Shown here piece after piece: positions 15,389 to 22,792 of a stretch of 28,532 bases of DNA. Each line of letters begins with the position of its first letter. Positions within the stretch are counted from its first letter, which is position 1. A program made the translations under genes and the position numbers. The notes under the pieces were generated by a model. The model was not told the origin of the DNA, did no database searches, and was given only the letters and a program-made list of their open reading frames with translations. The stretch comes from Prevotellaceae bacterium UBA3627 (GTDB lineage: Bacteria > Bacteroidota > Bacteroidia > Bacteroidales > Bacteroidaceae). The DNA lies in the NCBI GenBank assembly GCA_002373375.1, contig DFLE01000003.1, positions 39,107 to 67,638 on the forward strand, given 5' to 3'.

Positions 15389-15751
15389 AATAGGACATTT
15401 TTGTCATTTCGTCTTTTTTATTTTATCAACGAAAAAACGCAAACCAGGAGAAAAATTACCTTTTGAAAGGGCGAAAATCATCATTTTTCATCTTCTTTTT
15501 CGTGAAAGCATAGCTTTTACATTGTCATTCGATAGCTTTCACGATGAGAAACGATAGCTTTTACACCCTGAAAGCATAGCTTTTACGACGCAAAAATCAT
15601 CGTTTTTTCATGCTTTTTTATAACCCGCCACTGATTATCAACGAGTTACAACCCTCCGTAGATTTCGCTGTACGCGGCCAGCAGGAAATAATTTTCAAAT
15701 ATCGCACGTATGAGGCGTTAACAGAAAGCCCCAAATAGGACATTTTTGTCA
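15389..15751 (-). repeat. 363-bp element with 18-bp direct terminal repeats (copy 2)
   Basis: Terminal repeats AATAGGACATTTTTGTCA at 15389-15406 and 15734-15751 are identical to those of copy 1 in reverse complement. The element has the same 363-bp length and no gaps against copy 1. The iteron core ATAGCTTT starts at 15509, 15531, 15553 and 15575, again exactly 22 bp apart. Confidence 0.9.
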
Positions 15752-15835
15752 TCGGGTGACATAAATCAAGTCCAATTCAACACCGTATTCATATATTTCT
15801 TTGAACATGAATTACCATAAATTGACCACGAATTA

Positions 15836-16085
15836 TCATAAAATATTATAGAAAAAAATTAATGAAAAATTCTTTGCAAGCAAAGCGTCACAAGTGCCGA
15901 GCGCATGGGCATTAATGGTAATTCATGTTATAAAACACATTATTTCTTGAATGCGAGTCTCACCATAATTGGGAAAATCAGGTAATTCGGGACAGAAAAG
16001 GGACGAACACAAATCAATCGAATAGAACGAATCTTTTTTGTGCCCTGCCGGGCAGAAATCAATTAAGAATCTTTTTTATAATCTC
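15836..16085. repeat. Extra segment of the right arm with short hairpin modules
   Basis: Absent from the left arm. Together with the adjoining bases it carries TGCCC-TG-CCGGGCA-type and GGCTC-TTC-GAGCC hairpins with an AGAAAT tail, the same module type as GCTCC-TTC-GGAGC (2038-2050 and near 16159-16171). This suggests a family of small hairpin repeats accumulating within the arm. Boundaries are approximate (about 10 bp). Confidence 0.6.
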
Positions 16086-16218
16086 AGGCTCTTCGAGCCA
16101 GAAATATTTCTGAGCCGACAGGCTCCAAAGATTATCCTGATGATTTTCCATGATTTCTGCTCCGAAGGAGCATAGAAAAACAAAAAAGCCAGTCACGCCA
16201 TAAAACGGTGCGGCTGGT

Positions 16219-16452
16219 TTTTTCTTCTGTGTGAATACTATTTCCTCAGCAACGACGTTATATACAAGACGTGTCCTTATTAATCTTTTATGGGATTTGA
16301 CATTTGGCGATGGAAATGATCCAATAAGGACTAATGAAATAGATACTAAAAAACATAACACTAGATGGTATGAACGAGGTGCAAGTGCAAAAGGGTATAA
16401 TCATTTCAAAGGTTTGTACGAACAATGGAACTTCAAGAAATATCCAATATAG
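16219..16452 (+). pseudogene. Truncated C-terminal coding remnant (possible toxin tip)
   Basis: An open frame with no ATG start runs straight out of the outer end of the right repeat arm and ends at 16452. About 70 residues are readable (SSATTLYTRRVLINLLWDLTFGDGNDPIRTNEID...HNTRWYERGASAKGYNHFKGLYEQWNF); a GTG at 16231 could start translation. It looks like the last part of a longer protein whose front was lost at the repeat boundary. The Gly/Trp/Tyr-rich tail followed 22 bp later by a small separate gene is reminiscent of a polymorphic-toxin tip plus immunity gene, but I do not recognise the domain. The region is distinctly AT-rich compared with its neighbours. Confidence 0.5.
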
Positions 16453-16474
16453 AACCCTTAAATTATAAGTTTAT

Positions 16475-16906
16475 ATGAAATACAAAATTATTTGTTTAGT
16501 TTTATGCTGTTGTAGCATGATATCATGTGATCCTGAAACTTATCTTTTTGAATTTTACTTGGTTAATAATTCCGAGGATACAATAGGATGTGCAGTTTAT
16601 GTCCATTATGCCAATGATAAGAATAGTAATGATGTACGCTATATCTTGAGTTCATACCCAATATGTCCTTCTGACACAGTCAACTTTTATGCACAGCATT
16701 ATGGTTTTGACGATTCATGGGGTAGTTATTTCGAAGAAGAAAATATTGATACGTTGTATATTTGCGTATTAAAAAACTTATCAGAAGACGCTAATGATAA
16801 AAGATATAAATTACCGACAGGTTCCAATGTTCTGAGAACATACAAATATTATGACAAGAATACGGATTTGAAGGCTATGGTATCACCAACTATCACATAT
16901 CCATAG
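16475..16906 (+). CDS. Small lipoprotein of unknown function (possible immunity protein)
   Basis: A 143-aa protein with a lipoprotein signal (KIICLVLCCCSMISC, lipid Cys near residue 19), then a beta-rich acidic domain with many Tyr/Asp/Asn residues (YLFEFYLVNNSEDTIGCAVYVHYANDK, CPSDTVNFYAQHYGFDDSW, IDTLYICVLKN). The family is not recognised. Codon use is AT-rich (many AAT, TAT, GAT), unlike the GC-richer genes on either side, which suggests horizontal acquisition. It lies 22 bp after the truncated remnant, so an immunity or antitoxin role is possible but only by position. Confidence 0.7.
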   Translation: MKYKIICLVLCCCSMISCDPETYLFEFYLVNNSEDTIGCAVYVHYANDKNSNDVRYILSSYPICPSDTVNFYAQHYGFDDSWGSYFEEENIDTLYICVLKNLSEDANDKRYKLPTGSNVLRTYKYYDKNTDLKAMVSPTITYP

Positions 16907-17059
16907 AATATAATCGTCATGTATAAATAATTTATGGGAAATGTGATGATACTCCAATAAACGCATTACCTTCGTGTGACAAATTTGACGATAACATAAA
17001 TTTGGAATAAACATATTATTTCAATAAGAACGCAAAAAACATGAATGGTAACGTAAACA

Positions 17060-17100
17060 AAAAGTCTCAGTCAACGGTGTTGACTGAGATTTCTTTTTAT
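17060..17100. terminator. Bidirectional terminator
   Basis: An 11-bp stem TCTCAGTCAAC (17065-17075) / GTTGACTGAGA (17079-17089) with a 3-nt loop, A-rich on the left and T-rich on the right. It can serve the lipoprotein gene (+) and the convergent papain-like gene (-), which ends at 17138. The interval 16907-17059 is AT-rich without a gene. Confidence 0.85.
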
Positions 17101-17137
17101 TTGAATAGTATTTCTTAGATAAAGGGAGATTGACAAA

Positions 17138-18088
17138 TCAATCAAGGGAGAGGACACCCACATTACAGGTGTGACGCCTGAAGAAGTCAAGCGACACGGC
17201 ACAGCGGCCCTTGTTGCCCCAACCGAGGCCGTAGGAGTTAAGGCATACCAGCATGGGCTTGCCCGTCTTCTTGTCATTAACAAGCCCTATGATGGCCATG
17301 GCGTGGGATGACTCACGTGCCTTCTTGCCATACTCCCAATATACGGGATGACCGGCACGCAACGAGCGCAGCACCATCGACTCGATAGAGTCCATGGGCA
17401 GGTTAGTGTACTCATGGTAACGGTAGTTATCGGGTATCTCAAGAGCGAAGCGCTCTCCCCACGGGTGCATCTCCTCACTGGCATAGAACTGCCAGTGCTG
17501 GTGATACATGATACTCTCGGCAAACTGCTGCGGCGTGTAGCGCATGGAGAAGTAGAAGAAGGTGTTGCTCTGGCGTGATACGGTGAACCGTGGCAGGTTG
17601 TCCTCCAATGCCTGGTCCAGTTCCTGGGGCGACACTACGGTACGGGCTATGCCTGTAAGGCGGCGTGCCAAGACACTGCCGTTGTTGACGCGTGACCGCT
17701 CATGCTCGAAAGGCACCAGTCCGTAACAAGATATGAGGCGCATCGTCTCAGGTCCCACGCCACGCATGGTGAAGGCACTGCGGGAGTCTGTGGTTGCAGG
17801 CACTGGCTCACCATTTCTTGCCATGATATAGGCGCGGCGCGTCTGTTCCTCAGCATAGCGTGCCAAGAGCCACTGACGTGACAGACGTATGTCATCGCCG
17901 CTGCGCCGCTGCTCACGCTCTATGCAGGCACACATGGCATATATCCAGCAGCACGGTGTGTTGCCCTGGTCATAGAGGGACGCATTGTCCCTGCCCGTGT
18001 CTGCCAGTGCAGGCACGTCATCGCTGCCCTTACGCGTACAAGCCGTAACAAGCAACAGGCAAACCAATATTTCAGCTAACAGTCTCAT
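17138..18088 (-). CDS. Papain-like (C1 family) cysteine peptidase lipoprotein
   Basis: A 316-aa protein with a lipobox LLVTAC (lipid Cys17), so probably anchored in the periplasm or at the surface. The catalytic set of papain-like enzymes is visible: Q41 (oxyanion) and C47 in DQGNTPCCWIYA, H262 in SSHAMAIIGL and N284 in CLNSYGLGWGNKG. The spread between Cys and His, with a long middle section, resembles the bleomycin-hydrolase-like C1B branch. Two adjacent cysteines (46-47) precede the Trp; C47 is assigned as the nucleophile because it is next to Trp. Substrate unknown. It is the last gene of the long - strand block, behind the SNF2 gene with a repeat in between. Confidence 0.8.
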   Translation of the reverse strand: MRLLAEILVCLLLVTACTRKGSDDVPALADTGRDNASLYDQGNTPCCWIYAMCACIEREQRRSGDDIRLSRQWLLARYAEEQTRRAYIMARNGEPVPATTDSRSAFTMRGVGPETMRLISCYGLVPFEHERSRVNNGSVLARRLTGIARTVVSPQELDQALEDNLPRFTVSRQSNTFFYFSMRYTPQQFAESIMYHQHWQFYASEEMHPWGERFALEIPDNYRYHEYTNLPMDSIESMVLRSLRAGHPVYWEYGKKARESSHAMAIIGLVNDKKTGKPMLVCLNSYGLGWGNKGRCAVSLDFFRRHTCNVGVLSLD

Positions 18089-18107
18089 TTCTTAAATATG
18101 TGTCATT

Positions 18108-18206
18108 AAGGAACTCCCTCCTTCACATTGAGGGTTGCCCTCCCCCGCGAAACAGGGGAGAAGCGAAGCGGAGGGGGTGTAAAGACCATTGAGGGCAGGT
18201 GGGTCC
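18108..18206 (-). repeat. Long GC-rich repeat (homologue of 3590-3692)
   Basis: Contains AACTCCCTCCTTCACATTGAGGG, GGGTTGCC, a CCTCCCCCGC...GAAAC...GGGG hairpin region and TAAAGACCATTGAG, in the same order as 3590-3692. It fills the gap between the SNF2 gene and the papain-like gene, directly ahead of the latter. Confidence 0.75.
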
Positions 18207-18212
18207 GTTTGC

Positions 18213-21200
18213 TTAACTATGCACCAGCTTCAGCAGTTCCTCACCGGTGAGCTTATAGCTCTTGTCGGTGCTCTCGAGGATATTCTCCACCAATTCCTGC
18301 TTCTGCTCATGCATACGCTGTATCTTCTCCTCTATGGTGGACTCGGCAATGAGATGATATACAGTGACGTTATTCTTCTGTCCTATGCGGTGCGCGCGGT
18401 CGGTGGCCTGCGCCTCAATGGCAGGGTTCCACCACGGGTCCATGTGTACCACATAGTTGGCGCGTGTGAGGTTAAGGCCCAGTCCGCCTGCCTTCAGTGA
18501 TATGAGGAACACTGGGCACTCACCGCTCTGGAATCTCTCCACCATCTTCTCACGCTCCTTGATGGGCACGGAGCCGTCTATATATAGATAAGGTATGTCG
18601 GCCTTGTCCAGTGCGCGCCTAATAAGAGAGAGGTATGACGTAAACTGCGAGAACACCAGTGCGGCGGCATGGCTCTCAAGGATGGTCTGCAACAGTTCTA
18701 TAAGCGCTACTATCTTAGAGCCCTCCTTCTCATTGTCAGTGCCGGCATTCTCCACCAGCCTTATGTCACAGGCGCACTGCCTCAGGTGTGTAATCTCTGC
18801 CAGGGTGTTGAGCGATACGTGTGAGCCCTGGTCAGCCAAGAGCAGGTTCTCTGCCCGTTGTCTGAGAGTCTCATATACCAGCATCTCCTCCTCGCTGAGG
18901 TCCACGTGCTGATATATCTCCTCCTTCTCAGGCAACTCACGCGCCACGCGGTCCTTGGTACGGCGCAGCATGAACGGCTTGATGAGCCGCTCCAGACGCT
19001 TGCGTGCCTCGGTGTCGTCATATTGCTCTATGGGGATGATGAAGCGGCGGTTGAAGCTCTCAAAGGAGCCTAACAGTCCGGGGTTGACAAACTGGAACAG
19101 GTTCCACAGTTCTCCCAGATGGTTCTGTATTGGCGTACCCGTCAGCATCACCCTGTAGCGGCTCTTAAGCTTCATAGCCACGGCAGAGGTCTTTGCTCCG
19201 CGGTTCTTCACTATGTGAGCCTCATCAAGGCAGATGGTGGTCCACTTCTTGCTCGTGATAAAGTCCTTGACGCTCAGCAGCAGCCCGTAGGTGGTAACCA
19301 CCACGTCGCCCTTGCCGGCATCCTTTATCACCTTCTCCCTGTCGGCAGCGAAGTTAAGCATCGTAATATTAAGTGACGGGGCAAAGCGCTGGAACTCCGT
19401 CTTCCAGTTGGGAGCCACTGATGCCGGCGCTATGACGAGCGACGGTCCCTCGTCTTTCTTTGACAGCAGGAAGGTGATGGTCTGTATGGTCTTACCCAGA
19501 CCCATGTCATCGGCAAGCAGCGCTCCCGCTCCCCACTTGTTGAGCCTTGCCATCCACTGGTAGCCCTCACGCTGGTACTCACGCAGCGTGGCGTTGAGGT
19601 CGGCTGGCACCTCCGGGGAGTATGTGCTCGACTCCTTTATCTGTTGTCTTATGTGTCTTACCTCCTCGTCCTCGGTAATGGTCAGCTCGTCGGTATCATC
19701 GTCTGCGCCCAGCAGTGCCAGTGCGAAAGGCGAGATGATAAGCCTGCCCTTAGACTGTGAGGCTATGGTGCTGAGGTTATTGAGCTTGCGGTGCAGCTTC
19801 TCGGTGAGCGCTACGAACTCTCCCTCGCCAAGCTGTATATACCTGCTGCGCGACTGTGCCGCCAGGTCCATCAGCTGTGCCATGGTGAGCACCCTGCCCT
19901 GGTCTATCTCCACAGTGCCTTCAAGCTCAAACCATCCGTTGTCGTTCTTCTTTATCGCTCCTGTCCATGAGGTGGCGGTGTTTCTTTGTCTTATGCGCAT
20001 CTCCGCACCCTCAGGCCACTCACATATTATACGGTCGGGATTATTCTGTGCATACTCCAGCAGCGGCAACAGCTCGTAGGTGTCCACAAGCGTCATGCCC
20101 TGCACACGCATCTCGTCATAGGCAGCGTCGGGCAACTCCTGATAGTTCCTCAGGTGCTGCATGTTCTCTGCCTCCTGACTCAGCTTACGGTGTACACGGG
20201 TGTGTTTCTCGCCGTTGCTGTCAACGATGACCTCGTCGCCCTCTCCCGGTGTGCAGCGCATACGTCCGCCCTCAAGGGGTCTTACGAATATGCTCACGGC
20301 GTATGTCTCACGCGTCTCAGGCCTCATCTGCATGATAAGAGCCGACGTACCCTCCACTATCGGCAGGGTGCTGCCTCCCTCTATGAGGTCACTGTTTACC
20401 TCTACCTTGCCGCCTATGGTCCTGAGGAATGTCCTCAGCTGCTGTTCTGCCTCGAGGGGGAAGAACCTCAGCGAGAGCAGACGGCGATAATAAGGCCGCT
20501 GGTCGTCGGTGAGCCTTATGAAGTTGATGCTTGCCGCACCGCGGTGTGTTATTATGACATCGTTGTCAACCTTGTCGTATGGCACGTTACTGCCTATGGC
20601 ATATCCTCCTTCTGCCCTGTCAAGTGTGATATAGGGCATCTCCTCGGTCACCTCCACCATGGTGTAAGGTGCGCACTGTCCCACATAGAGCCTGCTGTGG
20701 TTGGTCATGTAAGGCAGGATGTCGGCTATGCCCAGTTGCGGTGATGACAGTGCCGTCTCACGCATCTTGAGCGCTATCTCACGGTCGTCGCCGTTCATAT
20801 AGTCAAGAGAGCCAAGGACGAAGCTGCTTATCGTAACCGGCTTGCCTGCGCTCCACCTGCCGTTCTTCAATATAGACTGCTGGCGCACGCTCACTATGTC
20901 GTCCTTGATATCGTTGAGATAGTATGCCACCCTTGATGACAACTCCTGCACCGCAGGCTTCTTGTCTGTAGAGAGTGCCATGAGGTCATCAAGCACATTC
21001 TCCCACTCCACCTTATGGTATATGGCGGAGAGCATACCCTGCTTGCCGAATACCCTGTCGGTGGCCTCTGCATTGACGAGCTCGACATACTGCCGCGCCT
21101 CATGTCTCAGTATCATCCACCGGGGCTCATAGTTCTTTGAATCCTCTATAAGGTTTTTCTTGCCGAGATACATGGCCATCAGCGCCGCCAAAACCCTCGG

Positions 21201-22250
21201 CATACGCTTCTCTTGTCCCAGCATCTCTGTCAGCTCTGTCTCAATGCGTGTATTGTTATACCCGCCTGAGATGATGCCGTAGAGCAGTTTGGCTGGTGCC
21301 GTCAGCGCCTTCTCCGTACCCCTTATCAGGGTCTGGCATTTCTTCCTTCCGTCCTCAGTATCGGTGCTGAAGGCGGTAAGCATGAAGAAGAAGTTTGACA
21401 CCGTAAGCGGCAGGAAGTTACGGGCACTGTTAAAGAGGTTGCCCTTTTCTGAGTCCTTGTTGTTAATCATCACGGCGCGCTTGAAATGCTCAAGGGCTTG
21501 TATCATGTTGCCGTGGTATGCCTCATGCAGGGCGGCTATGATGCGGTGGTTCTTGTTGTTCTGCAACAGTTCCTTCGGCATACGTCCGTAGGCCATGTAG
21601 GCATAGAGGTCAACAAGACAGTTCAGACGCAGTATGTTGTTATCAAATGAATAACTCTGCTGATAGTTGTTGATGAGTGACTTTACATAATCGGCGTCTA
21701 TCAGTTCCTCCTCGTCAAACACATTAGTGAGGTAAGAACTGATAAGCGTGAAGAAGTCATGCTCATCCAGATTGACAAGCAGCGGAACGAAGTTGGCGTT
21801 GTCAACCACGGGCAGCAACACCTCCAGTTGCTGTGCCAACTCATAACTCTTTATCTCCTCGGTATTGATATCCTTGTAGTCACTTATGATATAGCTCCAC
21901 ATCAGGCGTTGCACATTGGTGGGGCGCAGCGTGGAGCCCACGGCATCGAGCACACTGCTTATAACGTCACGCCGCTCGGTAAAGAGCCAAAGCATCATTG
22001 GCAGCATATGTCGCGGATGTATGCTGTAGTCATACGCATTGATGCGCCAGTTGTAGTTGGAAGCCTTTATCAACACCTGCTCCCTGAGAGACTTGGTAAG
22101 GATGCCCATCTCATTGCACGGCTCTCCCGTCAGTTTCTCCATTGCCGCCCTCACCTTTCTTGTGTCAGACTCAGTGGCACTGAAGAGGGTGTATATGGCG
22201 AGCAGGTAAAACTCTTCCTCGCTTAATGCTTTGTAGATGCTGTAATTCAT
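18213..22250 (-). CDS. SNF2-family ATPase/helicase
   Basis: A 1345-aa protein. The C-terminal third (about 890-1330) is a complete SNF2 motor: motif I DDMGLGKT with K920, motif II LDEAH (E1010), motif III LTGTPIQN, FMLRRTKDRV, the helicase-C part ALVFSQF...YIDGSV, LISLKAGGLGLNL and motif VI ATDRAHRIGQ. The first 850 or so residues hold no motif I recognise: a helical region (1-400), then a beta-rich mixed region (PYYRRLLSLRFFPLEAEQQL...) that may match the SNF2-associated N-terminal domains of other bacterial helicases. It would be an ATP-driven DNA translocase that remodels protein-DNA complexes; its partner is unknown. It starts 16 bp after sufE, so the two are probably co-transcribed. Confidence 0.93.
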   Translation of the reverse strand: MNYSIYKALSEEEFYLLAIYTLFSATESDTRKVRAAMEKLTGEPCNEMGILTKSLREQVLIKASNYNWRINAYDYSIHPRHMLPMMLWLFTERRDVISSVLDAVGSTLRPTNVQRLMWSYIISDYKDINTEEIKSYELAQQLEVLLPVVDNANFVPLLVNLDEHDFFTLISSYLTNVFDEEELIDADYVKSLINNYQQSYSFDNNILRLNCLVDLYAYMAYGRMPKELLQNNKNHRIIAALHEAYHGNMIQALEHFKRAVMINNKDSEKGNLFNSARNFLPLTVSNFFFMLTAFSTDTEDGRKKCQTLIRGTEKALTAPAKLLYGIISGGYNNTRIETELTEMLGQEKRMPRVLAALMAMYLGKKNLIEDSKNYEPRWMILRHEARQYVELVNAEATDRVFGKQGMLSAIYHKVEWENVLDDLMALSTDKKPAVQELSSRVAYYLNDIKDDIVSVRQQSILKNGRWSAGKPVTISSFVLGSLDYMNGDDREIALKMRETALSSPQLGIADILPYMTNHSRLYVGQCAPYTMVEVTEEMPYITLDRAEGGYAIGSNVPYDKVDNDVIITHRGAASINFIRLTDDQRPYYRRLLSLRFFPLEAEQQLRTFLRTIGGKVEVNSDLIEGGSTLPIVEGTSALIMQMRPETRETYAVSIFVRPLEGGRMRCTPGEGDEVIVDSNGEKHTRVHRKLSQEAENMQHLRNYQELPDAAYDEMRVQGMTLVDTYELLPLLEYAQNNPDRIICEWPEGAEMRIRQRNTATSWTGAIKKNDNGWFELEGTVEIDQGRVLTMAQLMDLAAQSRSRYIQLGEGEFVALTEKLHRKLNNLSTIASQSKGRLIISPFALALLGADDDTDELTITEDEEVRHIRQQIKESSTYSPEVPADLNATLREYQREGYQWMARLNKWGAGALLADDMGLGKTIQTITFLLSKKDEGPSLVIAPASVAPNWKTEFQRFAPSLNITMLNFAADREKVIKDAGKGDVVVTTYGLLLSVKDFITSKKWTTICLDEAHIVKNRGAKTSAVAMKLKSRYRVMLTGTPIQNHLGELWNLFQFVNPGLLGSFESFNRRFIIPIEQYDDTEARKRLERLIKPFMLRRTKDRVARELPEKEEIYQHVDLSEEEMLVYETLRQRAENLLLADQGSHVSLNTLAEITHLRQCACDIRLVENAGTDNEKEGSKIVALIELLQTILESHAAALVFSQFTSYLSLIRRALDKADIPYLYIDGSVPIKEREKMVERFQSGECPVFLISLKAGGLGLNLTRANYVVHMDPWWNPAIEAQATDRAHRIGQKNNVTVYHLIAESTIEEKIQRMHEQKQELVENILESTDKSYKLTGEELLKLVHS

Positions 22251-22266
22251 AGTGTATGTTATGGCG

Positions 22267-22689
22267 CTATGCCTTTACGCTGTAAGCCAAGGCGTATGCC
22301 TTGATGCGTTTTATCATTGCGAGCAGTCCGTTGGAGCGTGTAGGAGAGAGGTGTTCCTTCAGTCCTATCTCCTCTATGAAGTAGAGGTCGGAGTTGAGTA
22401 TCTCCTGCGGTGTATGGTCTGACAACACTCGCAGCAGGAGGGTTACTATGCCTTTTACTATCAGCGCATCGCTCTCAGCGGTGAAGTGCAGCGTACCGTC
22501 CTCCTGCTTGTCACACTGCACCCATACACGGCTCTGACAGCCGTCTATAAGGTTCTGCTCTGTCTTATACTCGTCTGCCAACGGCTCTTGCTCTGAACCG
22601 AGGTCTATGAGCATCTGGTAACGGTCCATCCAGTCGTCAAGGGCACTGAACTCGTCAATTATCTCGTCTTGTATCTCGTTTATTGTCAT
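22267..22689 (-). CDS. sufE: SufE-family cysteine desulfurase activator
   Basis: A 140-aa protein from the ATG at 22689. SufE accepts persulfide sulfur from the cysteine desulfurase SufS for Fe-S cluster assembly; the acceptor Cys is C51 in LIDGCQSRVWV, at the same position as in E. coli SufE. Other family blocks are IIDEFSALDDWMDRYQMLIDLG and SDALIVKGIVTLLLRVLSDHTPQEI. An upstream in-frame ATG (22752) would add 21 residues (PPSQGGLGWVY) that are translated palindromic repeat, so it is rejected. No other suf gene is adjacent. Confidence 0.94.
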   Translation of the reverse strand: MTINEIQDEIIDEFSALDDWMDRYQMLIDLGSEQEPLADEYKTEQNLIDGCQSRVWVQCDKQEDGTLHFTAESDALIVKGIVTLLLRVLSDHTPQEILNSDLYFIEEIGLKEHLSPTRSNGLLAMIKRIKAYALAYSVKA

Positions 22690-22701
22690 AGTCTTTTTAT
22701 A

Positions 22702-22787
22702 GACCCACCCCAACCCTCCCTGTGAGGGAGGGAGTAACACTCTGGATGGCATCCCCCTCCCTCACAGGGAGGGCTGGGGAGGGTCCC
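22702..22787. repeat. Inverted pair of GC-rich palindromic repeats (REPIN-like)
   Basis: Unit 1 (22702-22734) is the reverse complement of unit 2 (22755-22787) apart from two or three bases; they are separated by 20 bp. Each unit has its own small palindrome (CCCTCCCTGTGAGGGAGGG or CCCTCCCTCACAGGGAGGG) plus a GGGG(A/T)GGGT tail. The arrangement resembles REP doublets. It occupies the gap between sufE and the U32 gene. Confidence 0.85.
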
Positions 22788-22792
22788 TTTTT

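Larger units (their letters stand above)
15386..16218 (-). repeat. Right arm of the long imperfect inverted repeat
   Basis: Reverse-complement homologue of 1988-2570. Matching order from the inside out: 363-bp element (15389-15751), flank with AATTCATGTTCAAAGA-like sequence, AGAAAT-tailed hairpins, the CTCCGAAGGAG hairpin and finally GCCAGTCACGCC...GGTGCGGCTGG with A and T runs on either side. It is about 250 bp longer than the left arm because of a segment near 15836-16085 that the left arm lacks. No gene is recognisable inside. Confidence 0.92.

Noticed and set aside
16059..16361. - strand open frame of 100 codons across the outer right arm
   Set aside because: It crosses hairpin repeats and the terminator-like stem and is opposite the coding remnant; it has no start context or domain.
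19986..20744. + strand open frame (252 codons) inside the SNF2 gene
   Set aside because: Shadow of the SNF2 coding frame; composition is low-complexity His/Leu/Val with no recognisable motif.
22690..22752. Upstream start for sufE adding 21 residues
   Set aside because: The added residues are translated palindromic repeat, and the SufE domain with Cys at position 51 begins at the ATG at 22689.
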